Assembly: GCF_026262505.1 (NCBI RefSeq)
Contig: NC_067203.1
Span: forward strand, 5,952,001 to 6,016,000
Direction of reading: 5' to 3'
DNA length: 64,000 bases
From: Trichomonas vaginalis G3
Lineage: Eukaryota > Parabasalia > Trichomonadida > Trichomonadidae
Part shown: positions 31,423 to 42,100 of the stretch, piece after piece
How the letters are laid out: each line of letters starts with the position of its first letter
How positions within the stretch are numbered: the first letter of the stretch is position 1
The notes under the pieces: generated by a model
Told to the model about the DNA's origin: nothing
The model's database searches: none
The model's input: the letters and a program-made list of their open reading frames with translations, nothing else
Translations under genes and position numbers: made by a program

Positions 31423-31792
31423 TTTTAATACCCGTTTACTTATTCGTCACCGTTTTTTAACAGAAGGAAAAAGTAAACAAGCTTCATTAGCATACTTACA
31501 TATTTTAAAAAATAAATTTAGTCAATGAATAGATTTTACTCATAGTTTTGCATTCTCAATTGAGTTTTTCATCCTATATAAGTTAAAAATACGAACTCAT
31601 TCACATTGTAATATCTTTTTAGTACTAAAACAATGTAGCCAGGATAATGCTTCCAATAAATAAAAAGATATCATTTTAAATAGCAAAAAATCATACTAAA
31701 AATGAATGAAATTGGCTCTTGATATACTCTATAGTGGAAAATAGTATTTATAAAGGAAACAATAGAAATTTAATAAACAAAATTGGATTAAA
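31423..31792. other. Intergenic, nothing recognised
   Basis: AT-rich gap between the EF-hand and TBP genes, both on the minus strand; no coding frame or repeat seen. Confidence 0.45.
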
Positions 31793-32500
31793 TTAAGCAG
31801 CTGGCGGTTCTGTGCTAGCAAACAATCTAAGAATAGGATAAATAAATGCAGATGCGGCTTTTAATTCTTCTTCTGATTTAGCTCCAGTGATAATAATTTT
31901 ACCTGAAACGTATATCATTAAAGTCGTCTTTGGACTAGCCAATCTATAAATCAAACCTGCATAAATTTCAGGATTGTATGTAGCAAATTTAATATGACCA
32001 GGCGATGAAGCAATTGATTCAAGATGTATCGGGAATTTGCAGTCCATTGTTGCAACCATGTTAGCTATTGAGAATGATTTGATTTTAACGTCTTTAATGC
32101 CGATATTTTTGAATAATCTACCAAAGCAACGTGCAGCTTTTAATGCTATATCAGCGCTTTTACATCCTACGATATTAACTTTTCCGTTTTTAAAAGCTAA
32201 AGCTGTGGCTTTTGGTTCTTTGTTCCTTAGCGTAGCAGCAGGGAAACGAATCGGATTATATTCTGAATTTCTTGTTGAAGATGTAATCTTAAGAAGGTCA
32301 AGTTTGCATCCGTAATCTACACATGCAACAATGTTGACAACTTTGGGAATGGGAGGTTGATTTAAACTTATATTTCTCTGTATTGATTCTGGTGTAATTT
32401 CTTCCTCTGATTCCTCTTGAGCTTCTTTAACAAGCTGTTCGAATTCTTTTGCATTATTTATATTAGCTTCTTCTAAGCCAATAAATTCTTTTGGATTCAT
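31793..32500 (-). CDS. TATA-binding protein (TBP)
   Basis: 235 residues. The acidic N-terminus is about 50 residues; the saddle-shaped core of two pseudo-repeats spans about 52-232. First half: DYGCKLDLL, then SEYNPIRFPAATLR and TALAFKNGKVNIVGCKS. Second half: ANMVATMDCKFPIHLE, PEIYAGLIYR and LMIYVSGKIIITGAKS. Known role: subunit of TFIID, SL1 and TFIIIB that bends promoter DNA. The four DNA-intercalating Phe of other TBPs correspond to F86, F103, Y180 and Y197, so both in the second half are Tyr. This fits a lineage in which the Inr rather than a TATA box is the main core element, but the link is inference. Confidence 0.92.
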   Translation of the reverse strand: MNPKEFIGLEEANINNAKEFEQLVKEAQEESEEEITPESIQRNISLNQPPIPKVVNIVACVDYGCKLDLLKITSSTRNSEYNPIRFPAATLRNKEPKATALAFKNGKVNIVGCKSADIALKAARCFGRLFKNIGIKDVKIKSFSIANMVATMDCKFPIHLESIASSPGHIKFATYNPEIYAGLIYRLASPKTTLMIYVSGKIIITGAKSEEELKAASAFIYPILRLFASTEPPAA

Positions 32501-32752
32501 TTAAAAATTTTTGGGAAGTGGCGGGGTTATTCCCCCTCATATTTTCAATGAAAGTTAAATAATGAGTGGAAGCAAGTTCTCGATATCAAATATGTATTTT
32601 ATTTAGGGGATATCCCCTTAACTATCAGACACTTTTCTGAGGATCTTTTTGCTACCTAATAAAATGATATAAACAAATTAAGGTGGCAAAAGGTGCGTTA
32701 GTTTACAAATATCAGGAGTAATTATTTCAAGGAAAAAAAATACATACAATTT

Positions 32753-33586
32753 TTATAAAAATTCTATTGGATATGTTGGTGTAATAGGTGGAAAAGGCTT
32801 AACCTTGACCATTTCTAATAGCTCATTCAATGACATTGAATCAGGTGAAAAATTAGGAATTTCTTGTTTTGTTTCTGACTGTTTTTCAGTATTTTCATCT
32901 TCTTTCATTTCTGTTGTTTCTTTTTCTTCGGCCTTTTGTGGTTCTTCTGGTTCCGAAATTTCTTCTTCGTATGACTCTTCATAAGAACAACTATCTTCAT
33001 CAGATTCTCTATTAGAAAATGCGTGTAAAATGTTGATCTGAGTAGGTGACACTAGTTGAATTGCAGGTACTCCCTTTTTAGTCATCGTAAATGGATCTGC
33101 TCCCATTTTAATTAATATTTCTACAATCTCAGTTTGATCGTAAACTATAGCTGATGCCAAAGTATTTGCTAAATCTGTAACTTGTTGTCTCGATTTCAAA
33201 ATAATTTTGACTATTTCGATATTTTTCATTTGAATTGCAAATTGGAGGGGTGTTATATCGTATTTATTTGGTGTATTGATATTTGCTCCGTAAAATATTA
33301 AAATTTCGACAATTTCTGCATATTCAAGCGCAATTGCAATGAATAATGGCGACCAACCATTAGAAGTAGTAATGTTTACATTAACTCCTTCTGATAAGCA
33401 ATGTTCTACAAATATAGGACGTCGATAGAAAATGCAATAAAAAAAAATGTTTAAATCATCGAATATGTAGTCACGGACTCGAATTTGGCCACCACCTTTT
33501 ACTGTTTCTATATTCTGTAATTGGCTAAGTTCGACAAATAAAGGAAAATCGTTTTGTGCAATTGAAAGTCTCCACTGCTCAAACAT
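32753..33586 (-). CDS. Small ankyrin-repeat protein with acidic C-terminus
   Basis: 277 residues, start MFEQWRLSIA. About five ankyrin units at 45-195 (NGWSPLFIAIALEYAEIVEIL, YDITPLQFAIQMKNIEIVKII, IVYDQTEIVEILIKMGADP). A Glu/Lys-rich low-complexity region of about 55 residues (EESYEEEISEPEEP) and a Pro-containing end (FPPITPTYPIEFL) follow. Unlike the DUF3447 ankyrin genes in the window, its repeats are diverged and it is not homogenised. Its ATG is 38 bp from the divergent gene at 33625, so the two share a very short promoter region. Confidence 0.75.
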   Translation of the reverse strand: MFEQWRLSIAQNDFPLFVELSQLQNIETVKGGGQIRVRDYIFDDLNIFFYCIFYRRPIFVEHCLSEGVNVNITTSNGWSPLFIAIALEYAEIVEILIFYGANINTPNKYDITPLQFAIQMKNIEIVKIILKSRQQVTDLANTLASAIVYDQTEIVEILIKMGADPFTMTKKGVPAIQLVSPTQINILHAFSNRESDEDSCSYEESYEEEISEPEEPQKAEEKETTEMKEDENTEKQSETKQEIPNFSPDSMSLNELLEMVKVKPFPPITPTYPIEFL

Positions 33587-33611
33587 TTTTTATTTGAATT
33601 GATAATAATCG

Positions 33612-33616
33612 TCATA
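33612..33616 (+). promoter_or_regulatory. Inr-like TCATA in the 38-bp divergent intergenic region
   Basis: TCATA lies about 9-13 nt before the ATG at 33625, in a position usual for the trichomonad Inr. The whole space between the two divergent ATGs is 38 bp, so initiation for both genes must occur within or very near it. Confidence 0.5.
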
Positions 33617-33624
33617 AATTCTCA

Positions 33625-34467
33625 ATGTTTTATTTTATATCTTTTGCCTCATGCTCAAGTCAACTTATCAAGAAAGTCGGTCACACAATAAATACTATTA
33701 GGCAATGTGCTGAAGAGGATATGAATTTTACGATACTCTCACCTTGGCACCATGATTTTATTATCGCCTTAACTGAAGCACCAGCAGGAGTGCCTATCTC
33801 TTACGCACAGCCAATTGGTACATCTCATCATCCTTTCAACATGGATTTTCCAGCGTATAGATTCCCTACCGGAAATGCAGAAATAACTGTCGTATTAAAG
33901 AAAGACCAGTGCATCGGATTTTCATACGCTAGTATACTTCGGTCTGCATGTATGACAGGCATTACTGTTGTCGTTAATGATACGTTAAATCATCATTGGG
34001 ATACATCTGCTCGAAATATTGACGAATGTATATTCTTTGCACCACCTGCATTAATCAAGAACTTTAAGATCGATTGCAATATGGCAAACGATAAGGTATT
34101 AGTTTATATTCATAACATGATCTTGAATCGCGTTGATTATTCTTTTAAGGGTAAATATAATTACAACGCTTCCAGAGAAATTCTTAATCCTATCATTTTT
34201 AGATTGGAAACCGAAAATGATGACTTAAAGGGCTACGCAAACATTACAGCATATGGCAAAACAAAGCTAATGAATCCTCTATACTATAGTGGATCTATAT
34301 CAACCGTTAAGCCAGAAGATATCGGTGTTTTCCGTCATAATTACGCTTTCCCAATAATTGGTTGTGCTCCAGCAGTCCTTCTGCTAATTGTTTGGATATA
34401 TGCGTTTTTGTCAATATTACGCAAGAAACCAATTAAAAATAACCAAATTCAAGAGCCAATTCTATAA
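33625..34467 (+). CDS. Type I membrane protein of unknown function
   Basis: 280 residues. A weak N-terminal signal peptide (MFYFISFASCSS), a lumenal or extracellular domain of about 230 residues with several Cys and Asn sequons (NDT, NAS, NIT), one TM (about 241-264, FPIIGCAPAVLLLIVWIYAF) and a short basic cytoplasmic tail (RKKPIKNNQIQEPIL). No known domain. Surface or secretory-pathway location is inferred from topology. The stop is TAAT. Confidence 0.65.
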   Translation: MFYFISFASCSSQLIKKVGHTINTIRQCAEEDMNFTILSPWHHDFIIALTEAPAGVPISYAQPIGTSHHPFNMDFPAYRFPTGNAEITVVLKKDQCIGFSYASILRSACMTGITVVVNDTLNHHWDTSARNIDECIFFAPPALIKNFKIDCNMANDKVLVYIHNMILNRVDYSFKGKYNYNASREILNPIIFRLETENDDLKGYANITAYGKTKLMNPLYYSGSISTVKPEDIGVFRHNYAFPIIGCAPAVLLLIVWIYAFLSILRKKPIKNNQIQEPIL

Positions 34468-35026
34468 TTGTGATGTATTTTGTTTGCAATACTAACCGTA
34501 AAAATTGTTTATATATTGCTGAATAAAATCCTGTAAATTTTGTTCATTCATATCTCTCGAATTCTCAGATTCTTAATGAGAATGTGAGAAATCCAGCTAA
34601 TTTCAGTTAGTCACACTGATCACATACCGGAAATAGCTGAACACAGTGTAAAACTTCGGACTACAGTCTTATCTAAGATTTGAAATTTTGAAACTTTGAA
34701 TTCTTCATAAATCCCCTTTACATATTCTTAGTGAACAATTAATGTGCTATATATATGTTGATCCAGATATTCTTAGGTGCATATTCATATTCCGAACTTT
34801 ACACGGAATATATTTTGCAAAAATCAAATTATGCCCATAATTTTGTGAGTCGTATTCATCATATAGTTATAAAGCGATTTTACAATGAAATTTCATTTTA
34901 AACGCAAATTTATTATTCCAGAATTTGAATTTGTAGGATTATGGCCAGATTTCATAGACAAAAAATGCAATACATACTATGGATATCTTATTTCCATATT
35001 CTAAGGAGGTAGTTTAAATCCAGAGG
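34468..35026. other. Intergenic, nothing recognised
   Basis: About 560 bp, AT-rich, no gene seen; its right edge holds the M3-like box of the next gene. Confidence 0.45.
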
Positions 35027-35034
35027 AGCGGTTA
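35027..35034 (+). promoter_or_regulatory. M3-like box AGCGGTTA
   Basis: Matches the published T. vaginalis M3 core promoter element, (A/G/T)(A/G)C(G/C)G(T/C)T(T/A/G), a Myb-like protein target. It lies 18 nt upstream of the ATG at 35053 on the gene strand. Confidence 0.6.
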
Positions 35035-35052
35035 GGGACCATTATTTATAAT

Positions 35053-35829
35053 ATGTTCACGCTCTTTCTTCGCTCGTCCAGCTGTTTTAACTCAACTGAC
35101 TGCGAGCAATTATACAGCGATAATTGCCAAATATGTATAACGCATTTTGCAGATAGAAAATGTGGCTATTGCCCATCATCAAACAAATGTATGTATATCG
35201 ACGACAAATCCAAATGCACAGGCGATTTTTATTATGGTCCAGCTGCTACATGCTCAGGCCCAGCACCACTTCCAACTCCAACACCAGAACCAACACCATA
35301 TCCAACACCACTTCCAGGTGATCAGTGCGGAAATTACAAAGACTGTGATACATGCACATCTCACTTTGCTGATAGAAACTGCGGTTGGTGTATGGCTAGT
35401 GGCGAATCTGGCACATGCTACGAAGCTTCAAAATCAACATGCGACGCCAAATATTTCTACTACAATACAACAGTTTGCAACCAACCAGTCCCGCCACCAT
35501 CTCCAACGCCATGGCCACGCTACGAAGCTAACACAACATTCTGCAAACTCTTATCCGGAACATGGTGCGAGAAATGCGTTTCCACACAACCGAATATGAG
35601 CTGCGTTTGGTGCCATGCTTCTAAGGAATGCGTCATGGGTGATAGCGAAGGCCCATTCTTCGGATCCTGCCCATCAAACACATTTTCTTACAAAGCTGAC
35701 GACCAATGCCTCGGAAAGATTGCTAAGGGCAAGATCTTGGCTATCCGTATCGTCGTCGGTATCCTCGTCACAGCATTCATCGCTGCTGGCATCTTTATCT
35801 GCTATAAGGAAATTAAGAAACCAGCTTAA
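35053..35829 (+). CDS. PSI-like cysteine-rich surface protein with one TM and short tail
   Basis: 258 residues. After a short hydrophobic N-terminus, three PSI-like modules follow: C..Y.DNCQICITHFADRKCGYC, then CDTCTSHFADRNCGWC, then WCEKCVSTQPNMSCVWC. They are joined by Pro/Thr-rich linkers (PLPTPTPEPTPYPTP and PPPSPTPWP). One TM (about 229-251, LAIRIVVGILVTAFIAAGIFI) is followed by a tail CYKEIKKPA. Topology suggests an extracellular adhesin- or receptor-like protein with a short sorting-type tail; ligand unknown. Codon use is GC-richer than neighbours (many C-ending codons), which suggests high expression. An M3-like box precedes it and the stop is TAAA. Confidence 0.75.
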   Translation: MFTLFLRSSSCFNSTDCEQLYSDNCQICITHFADRKCGYCPSSNKCMYIDDKSKCTGDFYYGPAATCSGPAPLPTPTPEPTPYPTPLPGDQCGNYKDCDTCTSHFADRNCGWCMASGESGTCYEASKSTCDAKYFYYNTTVCNQPVPPPSPTPWPRYEANTTFCKLLSGTWCEKCVSTQPNMSCVWCHASKECVMGDSEGPFFGSCPSNTFSYKADDQCLGKIAKGKILAIRIVVGILVTAFIAAGIFICYKEIKKPA

Positions 35830-36383
35830 ATTTGTTAAGCTAGGAAAAAGTATATTAATGAACAGTTAGTTCTCAAGTATTAAACTAAGTTTTTACAGTA
35901 TCATAATTATAAAAAAAAAAATTATTTTTATATCTTTTTTTTATAAGCATAGTCATTCACAATTGCTATTATAGTCATTCCTGGTACGAAAATACTGTAA
36001 ACCATATACAAAACATAGATCAGTATAATAATAAATTAACACGATTGAATTCAATGTAATCAGCTACAATCCACCGGCTCACTGTTACCCTTTAATTCTA
36101 ATAGCATTTCCATTTTTGACTGTTATTAATTGTAGAATTTGAAACTTTGCGATACTCTAATATGATTAAGATAAAACAGCGTCCAGACTTAAAAACATCC
36201 AACACCTTTATCATCACCATTCTAACACTCCGATTTTCAAGTCTTAATTTTGATAAATTTAGGATCGATCCTGATCAGGTTTAAGCTTATATTTCAATAC
36301 TATTAAAAAGCAATAGCTCATAATTTCAACAGACATCATGCCCGCAAAAGTCTATTCACAAGGAAAAAAGGAATAAATCATAT
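35830..36383. other. Intergenic, nothing recognised
   Basis: About 550 bp, AT-rich; no coding frame or RNA gene seen. Confidence 0.45.
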
Positions 36384-36394
36384 AAAAGGTGACA
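36384..36394 (+). promoter_or_regulatory. AAAAGGTGACA motif before the LRR gene
   Basis: A one-base-longer variant of the AAAAGTGACA motif, 26 nt upstream of the ATG at 36421. Confidence 0.35.
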
Positions 36395-36420
36395 TTTATT
36401 TCAAATGTAAATAATTCTGA

Positions 36421-37707
36421 ATGTCGTTGACACTTGTAGATATTGGAAGTTCAGTATCTGAATATACTGTTCCAAGAGATATCGTAAGTATTGCTAATGG
36501 TACGTCTAATCAATATTTTGCATTAAAATCAATTCAAACATTAAGAAAAGTTTCTTTCGAAAGTCCATCATCACTTACATATCTTGGTCACTATTCGTTC
36601 TATCACTGCACTCATCTATCGGAAGTTGATTTATCTAACTGTAGCTCCCTTGAAAATATTGGATCTTTTTGTTTTGCAAAATGCTATTCATTGTCACGTG
36701 TAATTTTTCCCACAAAGTCAAAACTTGAGATTTTAGGTATTTCAGCTTTTTGTGAAGTTGATTCAGTATCATCTTATTCATTTCCATCATCATTAAGGCA
36801 TATTAATGGTGAATCAATGGAATATGGATGTTTTTCATATTATCAAGGCAATGAATTGAGATTTAATGAAGGTTTACTGTCAATAGGCTCATGTGCTTGC
36901 ATTTACGCATATTGTAAATATATATATTTACCATCATCTCTAACAATGCTACATCCATATGCTTTTATATGCACTCCAAATTTGATTGAGATATTTGGTG
37001 GCGAATCTATATCTTATTCGATTGTTGAGAAAGCATTGCTTAGCCATGATGAAACTATTTTATATGCATACCCTGCGCAAATTAATGGTACATATTATGT
37101 TCAGAGTACTGTGAAAATTATTAGCTTCGATTGTTTTTGTTTCTCAAGATTACAAGAAATAATTATTCCAGGATTATGCATTGAATTTAAAGGTACTCCT
37201 TTTTTTCATATGAAGAGTCTTACTTATTTGAGAATTCCAAAGAGTGTTATTAAAATGCCATCAGAAGTAATAGATGATTGTCCTAACTTGAAAAATTTGA
37301 CTATAGAATTGGAGAATATCTTAAATCTTAATTATCAGTCTGTTGAGGTTATGACTCTCGGAAATGAAACAAAAGTCATCAATGAATATGCCTTCACGAG
37401 TGCTGTGAATTTGAGATTTATTATCATTCCTCCTTCTGTCACCAACATTGGAATTGGTGCTTTCCAGGGTTTGAAAATGCTTCAATGCGTGAGAATTTAT
37501 GGCCAGCCAATAATTGGGAACTCGGCTTTTCTGAGCACAAGAATCTCTTGTGGTGTGGATTGTTATTCGTCTTTGATTGATCCTCTAATCGCCTCTGGAA
37601 TAAATAGAAACTCGTTCAATTATTGCTGTGTAATACATGCATTTCAAAACAATGCATGTTTCCGGATGTTATTTGATATCTATTCTTTCATATTTCTCCT
37701 TATATAA
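36421..37707 (+). CDS. BspA-like leucine-rich-repeat protein (LRR_5 type)
   Basis: 428 residues. Treponema-type LRRs of about 23 residues: LTYLGHYSFYHCTHLSEVDL, LENIGSFCFAKCYSLSRVIF, LEILGISAFCEV, VINEYAFTSAVNLRFIII and VTNIGIGAFQGLKMLQCVRI. The repeats are interrupted in the middle (about 190-300), as often seen in this family. The C-terminus is hydrophobic (FDIYSFIFLLI) but too short for a classic TM with a tail. BspA-like proteins are a very large Trichomonas family, some of them surface-exposed. No signal peptide. The stop is TAAA. Confidence 0.85.
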   Translation: MSLTLVDIGSSVSEYTVPRDIVSIANGTSNQYFALKSIQTLRKVSFESPSSLTYLGHYSFYHCTHLSEVDLSNCSSLENIGSFCFAKCYSLSRVIFPTKSKLEILGISAFCEVDSVSSYSFPSSLRHINGESMEYGCFSYYQGNELRFNEGLLSIGSCACIYAYCKYIYLPSSLTMLHPYAFICTPNLIEIFGGESISYSIVEKALLSHDETILYAYPAQINGTYYVQSTVKIISFDCFCFSRLQEIIIPGLCIEFKGTPFFHMKSLTYLRIPKSVIKMPSEVIDDCPNLKNLTIELENILNLNYQSVEVMTLGNETKVINEYAFTSAVNLRFIIIPPSVTNIGIGAFQGLKMLQCVRIYGQPIIGNSAFLSTRISCGVDCYSSLIDPLIASGINRNSFNYCCVIHAFQNNACFRMLFDIYSFIFLLI

Positions 37708-37930
37708 ATGATTGTTCACAAATGAAGTTCCAATTTTTTTTCCTTTCCTCATGAGTTCCATTTTATAAAGTGTTGTAAACAGAAATTCATCAAAAGTGAC
37801 ACCTCAGAAAAGCTAAAATATTGAATTTTTGGAACTTTTGATAGAGCACGTTTTTAAATATTAATTAAAGTAAATGTATATTTCGTAAAGATTCTTTTTA
37901 ATAAAAAATAAAATTTTGAAGAAGAACGCA

Positions 37931-38837
37931 AAATCTTCTGAAAAATAATATCACATAAACTCATATTATTTTCTAATATATAACTCTTTTATATAAAAAT
38001 CAAATTCAATGATCTTAAAAGCGAAGGATAAACCTCAAAATTTACGAATATAATGAGTGGGAATATAATGCTTATCTATCATAAAACCATATGAAATATC
38101 AATTTTTGCTTTACGCCTAATTTTTGACGACAATTAGCAAAAAATGTTAAATGTTAACACTCAGTCCATTTGAATATGAAAAATAAAATTGACTTTGATT
38201 AAATGTTTTTATTTATCATGCAATTCTTCTTGCGACCAAAGATTTGAATAAAAGTTCAAAAATAAGATAGCTTAAAAAATAATATACGGTAGTGTTTACT
38301 AATCGATGAATAGTATAAAAATTCTATTAAAATGGATTTGATCCAAAAAAATATAAAACCAAAAATAATTGTTATAATTTAAATGAAGAAGTAATTTAAA
38401 ACGATTTTATTTATGATCAAATTTTATATATTTTTTTGGATCAAATCCATTTTAATAGAATTTATATACTATTCATCTATTAGTAAACACTACCGTATAT
38501 TATTTTTTAAGCTATCTTATTTTTTGAAATTTTATTCAAATCTTTGGTCGCAAGAAGAATTGCATGATAAATAAAAACATTTAATCAAAGTCAATTTTAT
38601 TTTTCATATTCAAATGGACTGAGTGTTAACATTTAACATTTTTTGCTAATTGTCGTCAAAAATTAGGCGTAAAGCAAAAATTGATATTTCATATGGTTTT
38701 ATGATAGATAAGCATTATATTCGTAAATTTTGAGGTTTATCCTTCGCTTTTAAGATCATTGAATTTGATTTTTATATAAAAGAGTTATATATTAGAAAAT
38801 AATATGAGTTTATGTGATATTATTTTTCAGAAGATTT
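37931..38837. repeat. Long inverted repeat (arms about 425 and 411 bp, 71-bp spacer)
   Basis: The left arm, 37931-38355 (starts AAATCTTCTGAAAAATAAT), is matched by the reverse complement of 38427-38837 with only a few mismatches. One 15-bp insertion (GAGTGGGAATATAAT near 38052-38066) is in the left arm only. The spacer 38356-38426 is AT-rich. A further short inverted match lies outside: 37777-37801 (AACAGAAATTCATCAAAAGT) against about 38979-39003. No frame, no terminal transposon motif seen. A transcript would fold into a hairpin of about 400 bp. Confidence 0.9.
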
Positions 38838-39045
38838 CATTCTATATGCCTATGAAAAGTACTCTCAAAACTAACTTTTTCCTAATTATAATTAAATCTA
38901 GAATATTGTATTATGCTTAGTATTATTTCATTTTTCTCATTCAATTTAGAATTTACAAATGTCAAAAAATTGAGAGCTGTCACTTTTGATGAATTTCTGT
39001 TTATTGCAAAAGTTAAAATGTTAATTTTTTGGAGATGCACTGTGC

Positions 39046-39050
39046 CTTTT
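39046..39050 (+). promoter_or_regulatory. CCTTT (M5-like) upstream of the large ankyrin gene
   Basis: CCTTT followed by a T run, as at 25323 before the related gene, but about 76 nt from the ATG here. An initiator role is uncertain. Confidence 0.3.
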
Positions 39051-39125
39051 TTTAATGGAAAAAAAATTGAATCGTGGAAAAAAAAATCGAAAATTTTTAT
39101 GGAATTTTTATTTTTAAATTTTTTA

Positions 39126-42100
39126 ATGTCTGAGCAAGACCTTCATCAAATTGAATACATTGAATTGAGAAGCAGATGTAAATACTACATCGATGTATAT
39201 ATTGCATTGTATCAACTGAAAACGGAAAACAAAGAAGAATTAAACTCAATTTACAAAATGATCAAAACCGAATTGATTGATTCAAAGAATTATCGACCAC
39301 AAAATATAATCAAAGATATTTTAGATATAATCCCATATAATAATCGCTATATAAAGTCATATTTATATCTTGCCAAACTCGTATATGATGCTTATAATGT
39401 CACATATGTCAAAGTTGAACATATTTCAAACTTCCTGTTTTACAAAGAATTTGGAATTAAATTAGACGAATCCGATGATTTCAAAATAACTCAATATGAA
39501 GATCTCGATATTTATGCAAAAAATACAATTCCCAGAGCAATTATGGATGATGATAAAGAAAGATTCATCTACTTCATTGAAAGCGAAAGATTTGACGAAG
39601 ATCAAAAATTTTATAGCAAATTTTTCCCAGAATCTTATGAAGGATATTCATTACTTGAATTATGTTGTTACCATGGAGCTGTTGATTGTTTCAAGTTATT
39701 AATAACAAAATTTGACACAAAAATTTCTGAGAAATGTCTTCAATTATCATTTTTAGGAGGAAATGCAGAAATCATCAATGAATGTTTGAAACATCAAACA
39801 CCAAATGAAGAATGCATGAAATATGCAATTATTTCACACAACATTAATTTTGTTACATTCTTGATGAATGAATACAATATAAAGATCAATTTAGAATATT
39901 GCGGAAAATATAAGAACATCGAATCATTTTTAGTTTATTTCGATCAAATTAAAGATACTTACAAATGTTTCTTTTATTCAACAATGTTTGATACTCCATC
40001 CTTATGTGAATGTTTTCTTTCACAGGTTTCAAATGTCAATGAAAAGGATAATAAGGGACAAACAGTTCTTCATTATGCAACAAGATTTAAAAGTAAAGAA
40101 ACTGCTGAATTTCTTATTTCACATGGTGCAAATATCAATGAAAAAGATAATAATGGAACAACAGCTCTTCATTTAGCAACATATTTGAATAGTAAAGAAA
40201 CAGTTGAACTTCTTATTTCACATGGTGCAAATATCAATGAAAAAGATGAATATGGACAAACAGTTCTTCATTATGCAGCAGAAAATAATAGTAAAGAAAC
40301 TGCTGAACTTCTTATTTCACATGGTGCAAATATCAATGAAAAAAATAAAAATGGAGCAACAGTTCTTCATTATGCAGCAAGATCTAATAGAAAAGAAACA
40401 GTTGAACTTCTTATTTCACATGGTGCAAATATCAATGAAAAAGATAAATATGGAGCAACAGCTCTTCGTATTGCAGCAGAAAATAATAGTAAAGAAACAG
40501 TTGAACTTCTTATTTCACATGGTGCAAATATCAATGAAAAAGATAACGATGGACAAACAGCTCTTCATTATGCAGCAAGATCTAATAGTAAAGAATATAT
40601 CGAATTTCTTATTTCACATGGTGCAAATATCAATGAAAAAGATAACGATGGAGCAACAGTTCTTCATTATGCAGCAAGATCTAATAGAAAAGAAACAGTT
40701 GAACTTCTTATTTCACATGGTGCAAATATCAATGAAAAAGATAAAAATGGAGCAACAGTTCTTCATTATGCAGCAAGTAATAATAGAAAAGAAACAGTTG
40801 AACTTCTTATTTCACATGGTGCAAATATCAATGAAAAAGATAACGATGGACAAACAGTTCTTCCTTATGCAGCAAGATCTAATAGTAAAGAAACAGTTGA
40901 ACTTCTTATTTCACATGGTGCAAATATCAATGAAAAAGATAATAATGGACAAACAGCTCTTCATTATGCAGCAAGATCTAATAGTAAAGAATATATCGAA
41001 TTTCTTATTTCACATGGTGCAAATATCAATGAAAAAGATAATAATGGAGCAACAGCTCTTCATATTGCAGCAAGATCTAATAGTAAAGAATATATCGAAT
41101 TTCTTATTTCACATGGTGCAAATATCAATGAAAAAGATAACGATGGACAAACAGTTCTTCATTATGCAGCAGAAAATAATAGTAAAGAAACAGTTGAACT
41201 TCTTATTTCACATGGTGCAAATATCAATGAAAAAGATAAATATGGAACAACAGCTCTTCCTTATGCAGCAAGTAATAATAGAAAAGAAACAGTTGAACTT
41301 CTTATTTCACATGGTGCAAATATCAATGAAAAAGATAAAAATGGAGCAACAGTTCTTCATTATGCAGCAGAATATAATAGTAAAGAATATATCGAATTTC
41401 TTATTTCACATGGTGCAAATATCAATGAAAAAGATAACGATGGACAAACAGTTCTTCATTATGCAACAAGTAATAATAGAAAAGAAACAGTTGAACTTCT
41501 TATTTCACATGGTGCAAATATCAATGAAAAAGATAAATATGGAACAACAGCTCTTCATTATGCAGCAGAAAATAATAGTAAAGAAACAGTTGAACTTCTT
41601 ATTTCACATGGTGCAAATATCAATGAAAAAGATAACGATGGACAAACAGTTCTTCCTTATGCAGCAAGATCTAATAGAAAAGAAACAGTTGAACTTCTTA
41701 TTTCACATGGTGCAAATATCAATGAAAAAGATAAAAATGGAGCAACAGTTCTTCATTATGCAGCAGAATATAATAGTAAAGAATATATCGAATTTCTTAT
41801 TTCACATGGTGCAAATATCAATGAAAAAGATAATAATGGAGCAACAGCTCTTCGTATTGCAGCAAGATCTAATAGTAAAGAAACAGTTGAACTTCTTATT
41901 TCACATGGTGCAAATATCAATGAAAAAAATAAAAATGGAACAACAGTTCTTCATTATGCAGCAAGTAATAATAGAAAAGAAACAGTTGAACTTCTTATTT
42001 CACATGGTGCAAATATCAATGAAAAAGATAATAATGGAGCAACAGCTCTTCGTATTGCAGCAAGATCTAATAGTAAAGAAACAGTTGAACTTCTTATTTC

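Noticed and set aside
38913..39125. In-frame extension of the large ankyrin gene upstream to an ATG at 38913
   Set aside because: The 71 extra residues do not resemble the family and overlap the edge of inverted-repeat sequence; paralogues start with MSEQD/MSDKD-type residues, so the start at 39126 is preferred.
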